Source: Carnegiea gigantea (lineage: Eukaryota > Streptophyta > Magnoliopsida > Caryophyllales > Cactaceae). Taken from it: DNA of 64,000 bases. Numbering within the stretch: the first letter of the stretch is position 1; each line of letters opens with the position of its first letter. The notes beneath the pieces were generated by a model that did no database searches, had not been told where the DNA came from, and was given only the letters and a program-made list of their open reading frames with translations. The DNA is taken from positions 124,001 to 188,000 of the forward strand of contig JAKOGI010000418.1 of the NCBI GenBank assembly GCA_029747015.1, read 5' to 3'. Shown piece by piece: positions 33,271 through 44,814 of this stretch. Position numbers and translations under genes: made by a program.

Positions 33271-33999
33271 AGATCATCACAGTTATAAACTTCAGATGAA
33301 CAATTGCACGCATTCTCGTCAATACAAATTCCTTCCAAACTGCTGAGCTTACTTTTATTATTAGAATAATATTGAACTCATAATCAAAGATATATTACTC
33401 AAGCTTACTATAGATAATGATTATTGAATTCATTCTAGTAAATTTTGATACTGCACTAGCAATATTAGTTTCAACGTGGATGAAATTCATTAATGAAAAA
33501 GATTAATTTTGCTTAGTCTTTTTCTTAACATATTTCTCAATGATTACTCACATAATCTCTGTAGATCATATTAGGCAATGTTTTACATAGAGATAATGAA
33601 GAAAAGCAACCACTAGCATCCAAGCAAGTTGAATTTAAAAACTGCCAGAGAAATAACTAACTCTCAACGTTATCAATTCATGCTATACATGAGGTTTTCT
33701 ATCAGGCTCCCTAATTAATCTGATTAGAGTGAATTAGTAAAATGATTAAGGAATAATGGTTATATTTGTGAGAGGGACAATGGAAAACCCATTCCATTTA
33801 GAGAAAAAGTAGAGTTTCTGAAAAAGGAAGGGTTTAGACTCCCCAAGACAGTTGTCAGAATCATCTTTGTAAATTCAAATGAATGGCTAAGATAAAAAGT
33901 TGCTGTAGTGGCTATGTCATTTGCCTCAAATGGTTTGAGCACTTTTAAGGAGATTTGTAAATAGAATAGTCATTTAGTGGTAAATGGTTACACCACTTG
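33271..33999. other. No gene recognised
   Basis: AT-rich noncoding DNA between the LINE relic and the copia LTR. A 60-codon minus ORF at 33760-33942 has no recognisable feature. Confidence 0.3.
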
Positions 34000-34747
34000 A
34001 TTATAAAAATGAGCACATTGTATCCAGTATTTCATATTCATCTCCTTCAATTTTCTTTATTATTGGCCTGATAGAAGTGAGTAAGGGGCACTACCTTTAT
34101 ACTCTGAGTGTGGTGCTCTTAAGACTATGTGTAAACTCTAGAAGCAAGGCATGTTAGAGTGCCTTAAGAAAACTCTATCTATCAGCAAGGAGGAAGCGTG
34201 TTCTTAATGAATTGTGTACAAGCAATTGCAGAGTGCTTATAGAAACCTATGTAGACAACAAGGAGTGGTAAGGCTCTTCTTGGTCAGTGACCTTCTGAGA
34301 GTTACGTAGCTCTAAAAGTTAGGCTTATTAGAGTTCCTTGAAAAAAATCTAATTGTAGGAAAGGATTCAAAGGACTTTTGCTGAAATATCATTAGTGATA
34401 GTAAATTAAATGATTCCTAAGGTCAAGGAAAGCCCTTAGGCAGCGACGTAGCCCAAGGTTGATTTGGATTAACCTCGTGAAAATCCTTATGTTGTTGTCC
34501 ATACTTTGGACTCTCTACTCTCTAACTCTATTTCATTATCCAGATTTCTTCTTGAACTTATCTCGATTAATTTGTTTCAATATTGCCTATATCTATTTTT
34601 ATCTGTTATTATTTGGTTTAATGCAATTATCTTCAAAAAGTACTATGATTTTATTACTCACCCCTTTCACCCACTCTCTAGGGTGAAGGAACTAGGTATG
34701 CTTAAAAGTAATCTACAAATTAAAGTAAGCAAAGATCACAACTACCA

Positions 34748-35800
34748 TTGTCATCTTAGAAATGGATCAAGCCAGATCGCACATAGACTTCTTTTGTTTA
34801 AAGGAACTAGCTATGCTTAGTGGGGGGAAAAAACACATGTAGATATTCCTAAAGGATAGAGCTGTAAATCTGGAACATAGTTAGCAAAGGAGACTATCCA
34901 CTCATGAAAATTAAGAAAAGTGACAAACGTGAAGAAATGGCTCCAAAGGAAGAAGATGAATGGACAGAAGAAGAAAGGGCCACAAACCAGAAGAATCACA
35001 TGGCTTTAGACATACTTGTGTGGGCAGTCGATCTATGGAGGTTCAACAGAGTTACATCCTATGAGACTATCGATGAAATGTGGGACACATTGATCACCAC
35101 ATATTAGGTAACAAGTCAATTGAAGTAACTAAGATAAGCATCTATGTTCATCTATATGAACTCTTCAAGATGGTACCAAATGAATTTATCAAATAAAACT
35201 AAATAAGATTCACAGAAATTGTTTACAATTTCAAATCAGCTAGAAGAACCAACTCAAATAAAGAAGTGGACAGGAAAATACCAAGATATCTTTTCTTATG
35301 TATGTGATGACCAAAGGTAACCATCGAGGATGCCCTGATCTTAAGAGGCCACAACTTGATGATTTGCTTTAAGAAAGCTAGTTGCCCATGAGATCCATCT
35401 TTCAGAAGAATTAGAAGATCCATAAAGGAGAGGAGCAGCCCTAAAAGCCACCGAGGAAACTCCGACACCTAAGATCAAATCTCTTAAGATGAAGAAGAAG
35501 TAATGATTACAATCGATAGGTGTAAGAAACAAAATTTTAACTATAAGAAATTCAAAAATGAAAGCTCATCCAGACATAATGGTAGCGAAACTTTATCTCA
35601 AAATTCGGATAGTTACATTACGCGTTTCAGCTATGGACAATTAGGACACATGATGAAGGATCATCCAAATCTCAAGAAGCCCACGGAAATTAAGAAACTC
35701 AAAGCTAAGACGGTGATGGTAGTAGCAAAAGAAATTAATGTAAAGTTGCTCAAATCAGAATTTGAGCCATCATACTCTGAGCAGGCATATCTTTGACTTC
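34748..35800 (+). pseudogene. Copia gag relic
   Basis: Pieces of a UBN2-type gag are readable: LLLFKGTSYA (for PLFDGTNYA), then EDEWTEEERATNQ...AVDLWRFNRVTSYETIDEMWDTLITTY at 34950-35107, which aligns with the gag core, and SYGQLGHMMKDHPNLKK near 35640, a zinc knuckle that has lost its Cys residues. From 35800 to 36200 Glu/Lys-rich remnants correspond to the coiled-coil of SIRE gag. Stops and frameshifts are frequent. Confidence 0.65.
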
Positions 35801-36236
35801 AATATCTTTTTAAAGAAGATCTTATTAAACTTGTTGTCCACATGATGAATTGTGAAGTCTCTCAGCAAGCCCAAATCAAGTCCATTTATCAAAAAATTAG
35901 ATCTCTTGAATAAGAAAAAGAGATTTTAGAAATTTAGAAGATTCGTGGACTAGAAGTCTATGAAGAATTTTTTGCCAAACTCATAGATAGTAAGAAAGAA
36001 GCTGATGATCTGTGAACATTTCATCAGAATGGTTTATAACACTAAGAATGAAGTAGAATGTGAAAAGAAAGAAAATGAGAAAATTTCAGAAACTCTTCCA
36101 AAATTAATGACAGGGCAACAAAACTTGGAAAGGTGTCTTAGTTCAGAATGTGTCTCCTTCAACAAAGAAGGATTATAGCATTACCATTCAAATGGAAACA
36201 TTATTAACTTAAGAGTTCCAGAGTGTGAACAATCAA

Positions 36237-36244
36237 CACGTACC
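36237..36244. repeat. Target-site duplication of the hAT-type MITE, left copy
   Basis: CACGTACC here and CACATACC at 36873-36880 flank the insertion; eight bases with one mismatch, the size expected for hAT elements. Confidence 0.65.
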
Positions 36245-36872
36245 TGGGGCCGGCGAAAAAATTCCGTAGCCACCTAAAATCTATGAAACCCAGCCTAATG
36301 GGTATGGGTATGGGTGGTGAAAACGGAAAAAAATGGATATGGGATAGGTATTGCTAAAATGGGTATGTGTATAGGTATGGGTCTGGGCATAGGTCCTACC
36401 TACCCCATACTTATTTTATCAATATCCACCCCATATCTGCCACTTATAAAACCTATACCCGTTTGTTTAAAATTCTATTTTGTTACTTATACTTAGATAT
36501 TTTGCTTGTTGCTTTGAGTTGTATGGTATTTGACTTCGGTGAGATATTTTGCTGCAAACTGTAGTTGTCAAGTGCTAATTTATTGTTTTGATTAGCATAG
36601 TCTTAGTTGTATTTAATGTGATATGATATGCTGTTAGAAGCTTGGGGTTAATATGACATATTGGGTATTTGATGTCGAATATGGATGCAAATGGGTTTAG
36701 ATCTTTTTTGCCTACATGTACCTGAGTAAAACCCACATACCTGCTATACCCAGTTGGTATGGGTATGGGTATAGCTTTATAACATCTGATGGGTATGGGT
36801 ATTAATTTTGAAAATGGGTATGGGTAAGGGTATGGCTAAACCCGTCCTGTACTTGCCCTATTGCCACCCCTA
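36245..36872. mobile_element. hAT-type non-autonomous element (MITE), 628 bp, GGGTAT-rich
   Basis: The right terminus, read inwards, is TAGGGGTGGCAATAGGGC, matching the TAGGGGTGGCAA end typical of plant hAT elements. The left terminus TGGGGCCGGCGAA is an eroded version. Both ends carry runs of GGGTATGGGTAT units (36300-36400 and 36755-36830). There is no transposase ORF. An 8-bp flanking duplication supports a cut-and-paste insertion into the decayed copia gag. Confidence 0.7.
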
Positions 36873-36880
36873 CACATACC

Positions 36881-37533
36881 TGAGAGTTCGAGATCTGGTA
36901 AGTTGAGAACCTCAGGAAGCCTTTAGAGAGTGTAAAGGGACTCTCATAGAGGTGCTAACTTCAACAAAAGTCACGGACACTCTAGAAACCATAAAAGTAA
37001 CCTTGAAAATCTCAACTCTGCATAGTGCAATTGAGGCTCTAGGTATCTTAGAGGGAACAATAGAGAATCCATCTCTAGGGAAAGCCACCACCACTATGAA
37101 CATCCATAAAGGTATTACGAGGACTCACACTCTGAAGATATATGCAAACATCCTAGACCCATCAAAAGTCCTCGGGAACACTTTGGCACCAGAAGACAGA
37201 GCAATTAAAACACTTCTAAGGAAAAAAGAAAAGGAAAACAAACTTGGACACATAGGGAAGGCATATTTGAAAATATGCTCTTTGCTGAAGAACCCAAGAA
37301 TGAGTTAGAAGCTATAGCATGGTTTGGATTTTGTTTTACTTGTATGTCTAAAGAATAGGGAAGACATATGACATCTAGACAATGGATGCTCAAAGCACAT
37401 GACTTATAATGCATCATTCTTAATTACCATCAAAATAAAAGATGAACGAAAACTCTCCTTCTAAGACAAAGAGAAAGGATAAATCATAGACTGAGGCAAA
37501 GTTGGTAAAAATTCCTCTATCTCACATTATAAT
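36881..37533 (+). pseudogene. Copia gag-protease junction relic
   Basis: Near 37365-37415 the plus strand encodes HLDNGCSKHMTYNASF, a copia protease active site in which Ser of D-S-G is replaced by Asn. The preceding segment (36952-37308) is open for 118 codons but I recognise nothing in it. Confidence 0.5.
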
Positions 37534-37963
37534 GTGTATCCAATGGAGAGTCCAAAGTTTACTTTGCGGATTGTGTCTCGAATATGTGATAAAGGAAATC
37601 AGGTAACTTTTGCCTTGTCTAAATGTAATCTTATAAACTTTAACATTGGTGGAGTAACACTTACTGGACATAGAATAGGTGACACCTATGTTATATGTCT
37701 AGAAGACATCAAATCAAAGAATCCTGCTTTTCTTATGGTGAATCATGATGAATGTTGGCTTTGGCATAGAAGCCTAGGTTATGGACATGTGCACACCAAT
37801 GAAAAAATCTCAAAACATAAACTAGTCCAATGACTCCCCAAACACAATTTCATCAAAGACAGACTCTGTGAGGCATGTCTCAAGGGAAAACAAGTAAAAG
37901 AATCCTTCAAATCAATCCACTGTTTATCAATCACCATTCTACATAGGCACTACAAGCATCCAT
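37534..37963 (+). pseudogene. Copia GAG-pre-integrase relic
   Basis: An open stretch of 100 codons contains DECWLWHRSLGYGHV and, after a stop, RLCEACLKGKQVKESFKS, the GAG-pre-integrase and zinc-binding region. The insertion at 37964 interrupts it a few codons before the integrase core. Confidence 0.7.
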
Positions 37964-39556
37964 TGAAGTACTTCTAATCACCTAGTTTTTACTCATAATT
38001 GAGATTATTTTTTGATTTTGTTTAGTTTTGTGACATTTGTAGAAGAAAAGGATTTAACAAAATAATAGGTGTAAAAGGCAAACAAGAAAGAGTTAAAGAC
38101 CAAGATAAAGTGCTTTAAGTGGAAATTGGACCAACACAGCAGTTGAAATCAAGCAAAATTAGCCTAGCTCAATATTGTTTTACAACCAGAGAAAAAAAAA
38201 ATAATAGAAGTAAAACAAGAGCAATTATAGGCCTGATAAATTGGTCGAGCAAGAAATGTTGAAGTTCACCTATAAAGTTTTCTCTTTGCAGTCATTGAGC
38301 CAGCCCGCCTTGCCTTTCCTTCGATCTTTCCCAACTATTGTAGCTCTACTCTTTCTCAGACATAGGTTTGGTCTTGTAGTCTAGTATTGGCCCAACAACA
38401 CGAAAACTAGGCAACTGGCCTGGCCTGCCATAGAGTCCAGATGTTCAGCCTAACAACAACTCATGTGATTCTCACGTTTTACCCGATTTATCAAGTGTTA
38501 AGCTTTATTTGCCAAACATTAGTCCTAGTGTAGATCAGCCCAATCTACTATCTCCCCTATGTGCACACGACAAATAATGTTGTGCAGCCCAACCTAGTGC
38601 AAAAGGTCCAATGTCATGTCATCATCAGTAGCCCAGCATTTAGATTCCTAGGTCACGTGATGTGCCAGCCAACCTTTGAATTGTAGGTTAATTAATTTCT
38701 AATCAACGTGAACAATAGTTGAAAATTGAAGAGTTTCTTAAATTCTGTTAGTACTTAGATCACATAAATTACTCTAACAGAGTTCTGTTTTGGGAAGACG
38801 GTGGATTTAGGAGGTGGATTATTAGCATAATTTGGAAATTAGGTGCAAATAGGAAAATGAAAAGTTGTTTGGAAAATAAGAATTTTTATAATCTGGGAAT
38901 ATAGGCGGTTAGATCTAGTATAATATTAATTCTCATTCTTAATTTCAATATTAATTTGTAGTAATTTTAGAGATTATTATAACTTTAGGAATTCTTTTGA
39001 TTTGAGTTTACTCCAATTTTTGAAGTTCTAGTTTTAATTCAATTTTTATAGTTTCATTTTTTGTTTAATTGTTGTCTCTCGAAAAATTATGTCATTCAAA
39101 GTTTTAATTTTTTACTAGTCCCTTAGGATTTTAGTCAATGTCAGGTTTTCATGATTGGCACTTATCAAAAATTAAAAATTCTCATTGGCTACTTAGTTGT
39201 TGTGGTAATAACTTTCCTCTATCTTGTCCCTTGATTAATTAGAATCTATTATTTTCTTAGCAGTTGTGATACTCTCTTTAGTAGTTGTTATTCAGTTTAC
39301 AGCTATAACCATGTTTAGCTTAGGATCAATTCATGTTAGTGGAATTGTTATGTTTTGCTTCATTATTCCTTTCAGTATAATTACTATGGGTTAGTTTTTA
39401 ATTGTAGTGGCCTATATTCTACCTCATCCCTATAGATTCAACCCTCAAGCACTACGATTAATATTCGTACGCTTATGGCATTACTATACCTCCTTTTAAG
39501 ATCACAACATAAGCCAGCTAAATGTTAGTTTGGTGTCTAGGTCGCAGCATTCACGT
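37964..39556. mobile_element. LTR-derived insertion in the copia integrase (Athila/Tat-like)
   Basis: Copia coding stops before 37964 and resumes at about 39557, and ATCCAT occurs on both sides (37958-37963 and 39557-39562). The insert begins TGAAGTACTTCTAATC, resembling the Athila LTR start at 49166 (TGATAAGTGCTTCTATAT). Its right part has CACTACGATTAATATTCGTACGCTTATGG, a phrase usual at the 3' end of Athila/Tat LTRs, followed by a possible decayed primer site (TTTGGTGTCTAGGTCGC). No coding was recognised. The exact right boundary is uncertain. Confidence 0.45.
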
Positions 39557-40450
39557 ATCCATTATTGTTGATGATTGCTTTAGATATAAAGGACTTGTTT
39601 CTAAAGGACAAAATAAAACTTTAGGGAATTTGTCAAACTAATCGGGCAATTATAGGTGTTAAAGTGAGTTTGCTAAGAAAGACTTCATTTAATGTTGTTA
39701 GAAGCACGACGTATCTCATAACTTCTCAGCTCTAAGAACTCCTCAACAAAACGAAGTAGTTGAAAGGAAAAGCAAAACTCTTGAAGACTTGGCGAGAACT
39801 ATGATTTATGATAGTGTCTTCCAAAGTACTTTTAGACAGAGGATGTAAACACAACCAACTATATCCTCAATAGACACCTAGTTAGACTGATCCTAAATAA
39901 CTTCGTATGAAGTATTCACGATAGAGGTACCAAACGTATCTTACGTCAAGGCATTTGGGAGATAATGTTGCATTCATAATTATAGAAATAATAATCTTAG
40001 CACATTTGATGCCTAATTCAACAAAACCAACTATATCCTCAATAGATGCCTAATTACATCGATCCTAAATAACTCTGTATGAAGTATTCAAGATAGAGGT
40101 ACCGAACGTATCTTACTTCAAGGTGTTTGGGAGACAATGTTGCATTCATAATTATGGTAAGAACAATCTTGGCACATTTGATGCTATGAGTGAAGAAGGT
40201 CTATTTATGGGCTCCTCATCCTAATTTAATGCTTACAGAGGTTACAATAGGAGCACTAAAATTATTAAAGAAAGCATTCATGTTGTTTTTGACGAAGATA
40301 ATAATGGATATATCAACTCTTCCTTTTTTCAAGAACATCAACTACGTAAGAACAATGATGATGAAGAAGAGGAGGAAAGGTAACCTATGGCTAACAAGGA
40401 CTTAGGTAAGAGCTAACCACAAGAACAAGATCATAAGGTTAGAGTCTTTT
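39557..40450 (+). pseudogene. Copia integrase relic with internal 172-bp tandem duplication
   Basis: Readable pieces are IIVDDCFRYKG, LRTPQQNEVVERKSKTLEDLARTM and NYILNRHL, then FDAMSEEGLFMGSS...SIHVVFDED of the integrase C-terminal region. The block from CCAACTATATCC at 39855 is repeated from 40027, a direct duplication of about 172 bp. Confidence 0.7.
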
Positions 40451-40689
40451 GCTCTCCAACAACTCTAAGCGAAGAACTACAGGAATCAAACATAGGATTA
40501 AAGTACCAATCAGCTTATCCAATTGAAAACATAATATCTGACATCTATAGTGGGATAAAGACTAGGCCATCACTTAAAACTTGAATTTGAGTAGTGGACT
40601 ATAGTTATGCAAGAGAAAATCAACTAGTTTGAAAGAAATAATACTTGAATTCTAATCATCAAACCTAAGAACTTCTTGGTTATAAGAAC

Positions 40690-41510
40690 AAAATAACTGT
40701 TCAGAAATGAAGTAGAGAGGCTGGACCAATTGATATAAATAAAGCTACTTAATTAAGAGGAAGGGATAGACTATGATGAGACCTTTTCCCTCATAGCTAG
40801 ACTAAAGGCCATCAAGACTTTTACTTGCCTTTGCATTATTTACAGATATTAAATTGTATAAAATGCTGCAAGAGGAGGTGTAACTTTAACAACCTTGTAG
40901 TCTCGAAGACTTAGAGAAGCCTGATTATGTATATAAACAACACAAAGCTTTCTATTGTCTTAAGCGAGCCCTTATAACATAGTCTTTACTAAATCATAGG
41001 TCTAAAAGAGGCAAAATTAATGACATTCTATTCATAAGGGATAAAGAAAAATAGTTCTTACTTTTACAAATCTATGTTGATGAATTATTTGGGAGCCACT
41101 AATCATGAGTTATGCAAGGAATTCTTTGACCTCATAAACAAAGATTTTGAGATGAGTCTACCTGCATTATTTAACTTCTTTCTAAGACTACAAATCAAGC
41201 AATGACAAGAAGGGAACTATATAAACCAATCAAAATATATCAAGGAGCTTCTTAAGAAATTCAATATGACAAATAATAAGAAACAAAAACTCAAATGTCA
41301 ACCACCTACATCATTAGATCATTACAATATCCAATAGTAAGCATACCAGACATTATGTCCAATGTATGCCTATTGCAACAAACCCCGAAAGAATCCCACC
41401 TTAGTGCAACAAAGAGGATTCTCAAGTATTTGTCAGGGACCGCAACTCTGGGACTCTGGTATCTAAAAGGAGATAACTTTGAACTAGCATGATATTCTAA
41501 CGTTAACTCT
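40690..41510 (+). pseudogene. Copia reverse transcriptase relic
   Basis: EEGIDYDETFSLIARLKAIKTF (40770) matches the RT start. Further on are a decayed catalytic block (YVDELFG with one Asp lost), NHELCKEFFDLINKDFEMSLPALFNFFLRLQIKQ, SKYIKELLKKFNM and SATKRILKYLSGTATLGLWYLKG, in alternating frames. Confidence 0.75.
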
Positions 41511-41539
41511 GTAAGATACAAAGTAGCCCCCCCAAAAAA

Positions 41540-41870
41540 AAAAACACATTAGGAGCAATATCAATTTTTAAGACAATTACTTGTCTCATAGCACTCCATG
41601 AATAAAAATTCAGTAGCCCTTTCAACTGTAGAAGTAGAACACATAGCAATAAGAGCTTGCTATGCTTAACCGCTATGGATGTCATAACTCAGAGACCTTA
41701 GTATCACTAGCTTACAGAGTTGTGCATGTATAACAACATGTGTGGCATCAACGTAACCAAAAACCATGTACAACACTCAAGGACGAAACACATTGAGGTA
41801 AGGCATCACTTCACTAGAGACTACATTAAAAAAGGTGGTGTATTGAATTATGGTGAAATCCATTAACCAA
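41540..41870 (+). pseudogene. Copia RNase H relic
   Basis: KNSVALSTVEVEHIAIRACYA (for the NSVALSTAEAEYIA block) and later a QH-RTKHI-like stretch mark the end of RNase H. The frame is broken. Confidence 0.7.
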
Positions 41871-42329
41871 ATAAAGCTATGAACCCTTAAAGATGAGCCT
41901 CAAATGTTGATGAAGGTCAAACTCCCCCAAGATAGCACAAGAGAGAGAAAAACCCCAAATCTGCTAGTGACAGAAACAAACTTAAGAATAATTAAATATA
42001 AGAGATAAATCAGTCCACCCTTTCATCCTCTAACGCTAAGGCACCAAGGACGAACTCGACTTCATCCCTCTCCTTAGAGAGATAAAGAAATTTGGGATCT
42101 TGAGAAAATGTTAAGCATTAAGTTCTAAGATCATTAATCCAAGTCTCGAAAATATTGCAAGGATCAAGCAAATAAATAGAAGAGTACTCCTTTCCCCAAG
42201 TTATGCACTAACCAATACGGTTATAAGGAAATTAACTAATGAAATCCTGACTGGTGGTGCAATTTTAAAGGGGATATCTATAGTATAAGCTAAACTAGAA
42301 TTGACTGCACTAGTGCTAGATTAGATGAG
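41871..42329 (+). other. Copia tail, possible env-like remnant
   Basis: SIRE elements often carry a further ORF after pol. Broken frames here give KDELDFIPLLREIKKFGIL and similar text that could come from it, but I cannot confirm this. No 3' LTR was found before the Athila LTR begins at 42330. Confidence 0.25.
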
Positions 42330-43500
42330 TGATAGGGGGTACTACTACGACCACAAGCACACGGGTGTTATAATGTAGTAAAGATATCATTCCCACGAGG
42401 ACCAATTGTAATCTATTGAGTTTTATCCTTTAAAACTACTAAGCAAAGCAATTTCAATTAAGAGTTAAATAACATTATAACCTATTTGAAGAATTCAATC
42501 AATTAAAAATATCTAGGAAATTGTTTCACCTTGTAAAGATGTAGATTAATGCAATATATCATGTACTTTAACTGTTATGGGGGATTTAAAAGGGTGCAAT
42601 CGTATATAGAATTCAATCTTGTTTCGAAACAAATTGAATTGCCTAAACTAACAAGTCATTCTTTCAGATGCCCTTGCTTTGCCTGAGTTAAAGATCTTTA
42701 ATCGCTAAAAGTCCTCTTAACAAGCAAATCTCTTTCAAGTATTGCTAAATCAAGTCCTATCTTATCAATCAAATAGCAAGTTTCACCTTTTAATTCTTCA
42801 CTTAATTATTTAGAATTAGCGAATGAATTTAGCCAAAATCAAAACACAACAGTTACGCGCAAAAGATAGAATTCAACCAATCCCAAACAAAAACAAGAAC
42901 AATTAGATAAAATGAAAGATTCTGACATTAATACTTAGCTAACAATCCCTAGATTGAGAAAACTACTCACATATATTCAAATCAACAAAACTAAACAGAG
43001 TTTTGAGAGCGAAAAACTTAGCACAATTGGAGATCCTTCAAGGGTTTCCCAAGTTTGCTCTAAAACAGCAAGCAATTCTTTGACCCTCAAACTCAAAACT
43101 ACTAAAAACCTAAACTGAACTAGAAAATATACAAACGGAATGAAAAACTAAAGAGAATAGTTCCCTTCTTTGAGTGAAATTTGGTGAAAAATTGAAGGTT
43201 TAAGGTGAAGTGGTTGTGGAGGTTTTAGAGCGAGAATAGAGTTTTTAGAGAGAGTGTGTGTCGCATTTGAGGAAGAAGATGAAAAGAATTGGGTCAAAGA
43301 GGGCTTGAAAACCCTTGACCAAGGACACGGGCTCGCCATGGATGGTCCGTAGTCAGCTCTAGTCCCTGCTCTTTTGTGCTTTTCTCTCTCTCTTTTTTTT
43401 TCTTTTTCTTTAAAGCCTTTACAGGCCGTGGTGGATCTCTGGGGGCTCTTAAAAAAATCTTATTATTTCTTTTCTCTTTTTTTTTCTTTTTGTCTACATT
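42330..43500 (-). repeat. 3' LTR of the Athila-type element
   Basis: The plus strand starts TGATAGGGGGTACTACTACG at 42330 and matches 46194-47043 over about 830 bases. Beyond about 43165 the two LTRs share only scattered words, so the outer boundary near 43500 is approximate. Confidence 0.65.
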
Positions 43501-44154
43501 AATCAATTTCTAGTGAAGGTTCTGAAGTCTAAAAAGAAAATACAATAAAAGGGTACAAACAAAGGAAAAAAGGTAAAACAAACACTTGGGTTACCTCCCA
43601 AGAAGCGCTCATTTAAGGTCGGGAGCTTGACCTTTCTTCTATTCCGCTTCAGGTTCAATGAAAATGTAGACGTCGTTTTTATCACGAACCACGAAATTGG
43701 AATCTTTCCACTGAAGGTATCACCTTCATCAAATGGTGCCATAGTGTACTGTTAGCATACAAGATAAATCGGTAGCGTGCTCCATTAAATAGACCACTAC
43801 CGTCATGTTCAATCCCAAGATCGAGATCGAAATCGACCCCTTCCATAGGAGGTCAGGAAAGAACTACTTGGGCAAACCTACAATTATCACTCATGAAAGA
43901 TACATTAGAAGCATAGGCCTCAACCTTGGGTATGCTAGGTGGCGTAGGAGCCGCAAACTCCACCTTAACATAACCTTAATCGGGATCCTCAGTAGAAATC
44001 CAATCAGACCCAAAAGGATCAGGACAACTACCACCATCCTCCATCTCAATTTCAGGGGAAAGAGGAAGTACATTAGATAGCGAAGAATTGAGGGAAATAA
44101 CTTTCCCATCCATAAAACAAAACATAGCATAACACCCCCTACTTTAAATGTTTT
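43501..44154 (-). other. 3' UTR and protease-downstream remnant of the Athila-type element
   Basis: On the minus strand, AATGAGCGCTTCTTGGGAGG followed by TAACCC (about 43584-43609) matches a phrase that commonly follows pol in Athila elements. Between it and protease lies a short acidic stretch (ending GGSCPDPFGSDWISTEDPD) but no polymerase. Confidence 0.5.
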
Positions 44155-44454
44155 CTACCCCTGTTTTACATCAATAATGTAACTTGAAGAAACCAAGAAG
44201 GACCTACCAAGAATAATTTGGGCATCATCGATCTTAGTCATTTTAGCAATGATAAAATCTTCTAACACCCAAAAATCTCCTATTTTTGAGAGCACATCCT
44301 CTAGTGTACCCAAAGATCGCATTTCAGAACCATTTCCTAATTTAAGTGAAAAGGGTAGGGGTCGCAATGGTCCTACATGAAGCTTATGAAACATAGAGTA
44401 GAGCATCAAACTAACACTTGCACCAAGGTCACATAGGGCTCTTTTAATTTTCAT
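44155..44454 (-). pseudogene. Athila-type aspartic protease
   Basis: An open stretch of 99 codons holds the active site LCDLGASVSLM and, at its end, DDAQIILGRSFLVSSSYIIDVKQG. Both are typical of Athila protease, where D-L-G replaces the usual D-S-G. Flanking sequence is full of stops. Confidence 0.75.
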
Positions 44455-44814
44455 TTTTCTTACGACATAGGGGATAGAGAAAAGCTACCCGGGTTCGGAA
44501 GCTTAAGTGAAAAGACTGTGGGAATCTCAAAGCTATCATCTTCTAGAAAAGTTATGGGCTTGCCACCATGATTTCTCTCCTTACGCTCAGCCATGATCAC
44601 TTCTTTACCCTCCTCGAGTGGTATGTCCTCAGGATCCTCTACCCCTTCTTTTAAGGTAATGTAATTACAATGCTACCAAGGGTTAAAATCGGGTTTACTA
44701 GGCAGTCTACCCGGAGGTGTAGATGAAGACATAGCTTGTTGAGCTATTTGGACTTCCAACATCTTGTTGTGAGTAATAAGCACATCAACCTTAGAGGCCA
44801 ATTGCTTAATGTAC

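Larger units (their letters stand above)
34000..42329 (+). mobile_element. Second SIRE-type Ty1/copia element, strongly decayed
   Basis: Plus-strand relics appear in copia order: LTR-like leader (about 34020-34700), gag, zinc knuckle, protease, GAG-pre-integrase, integrase, RT and RNase H. It is interrupted by a hAT-type MITE and by an LTR-derived insertion, and its right side is overrun by an Athila LTR at 42330. The leader has the GGCAGCGACGTAGCCCAAGG and CTCGTGAAAATCC phrases familiar from the R/U5 region of SIRE-like LTRs. No clean LTR ends or primer site were found. Frames are broken every few dozen codons, so this copy is much older than the element at 457-6714. Confidence 0.7.

Noticed and set aside
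36300..36840. Interstitial telomere repeat
   Set aside because: The unit is GGGTAT, not TTTAGGG, and the block has hAT-type ends and an 8-bp flanking duplication.
43148..43742. Short minus-strand ORFs with poly-Lys and Pro stretches
   Set aside because: They fall in the Athila LTR and its T-rich tract; composition explains them.
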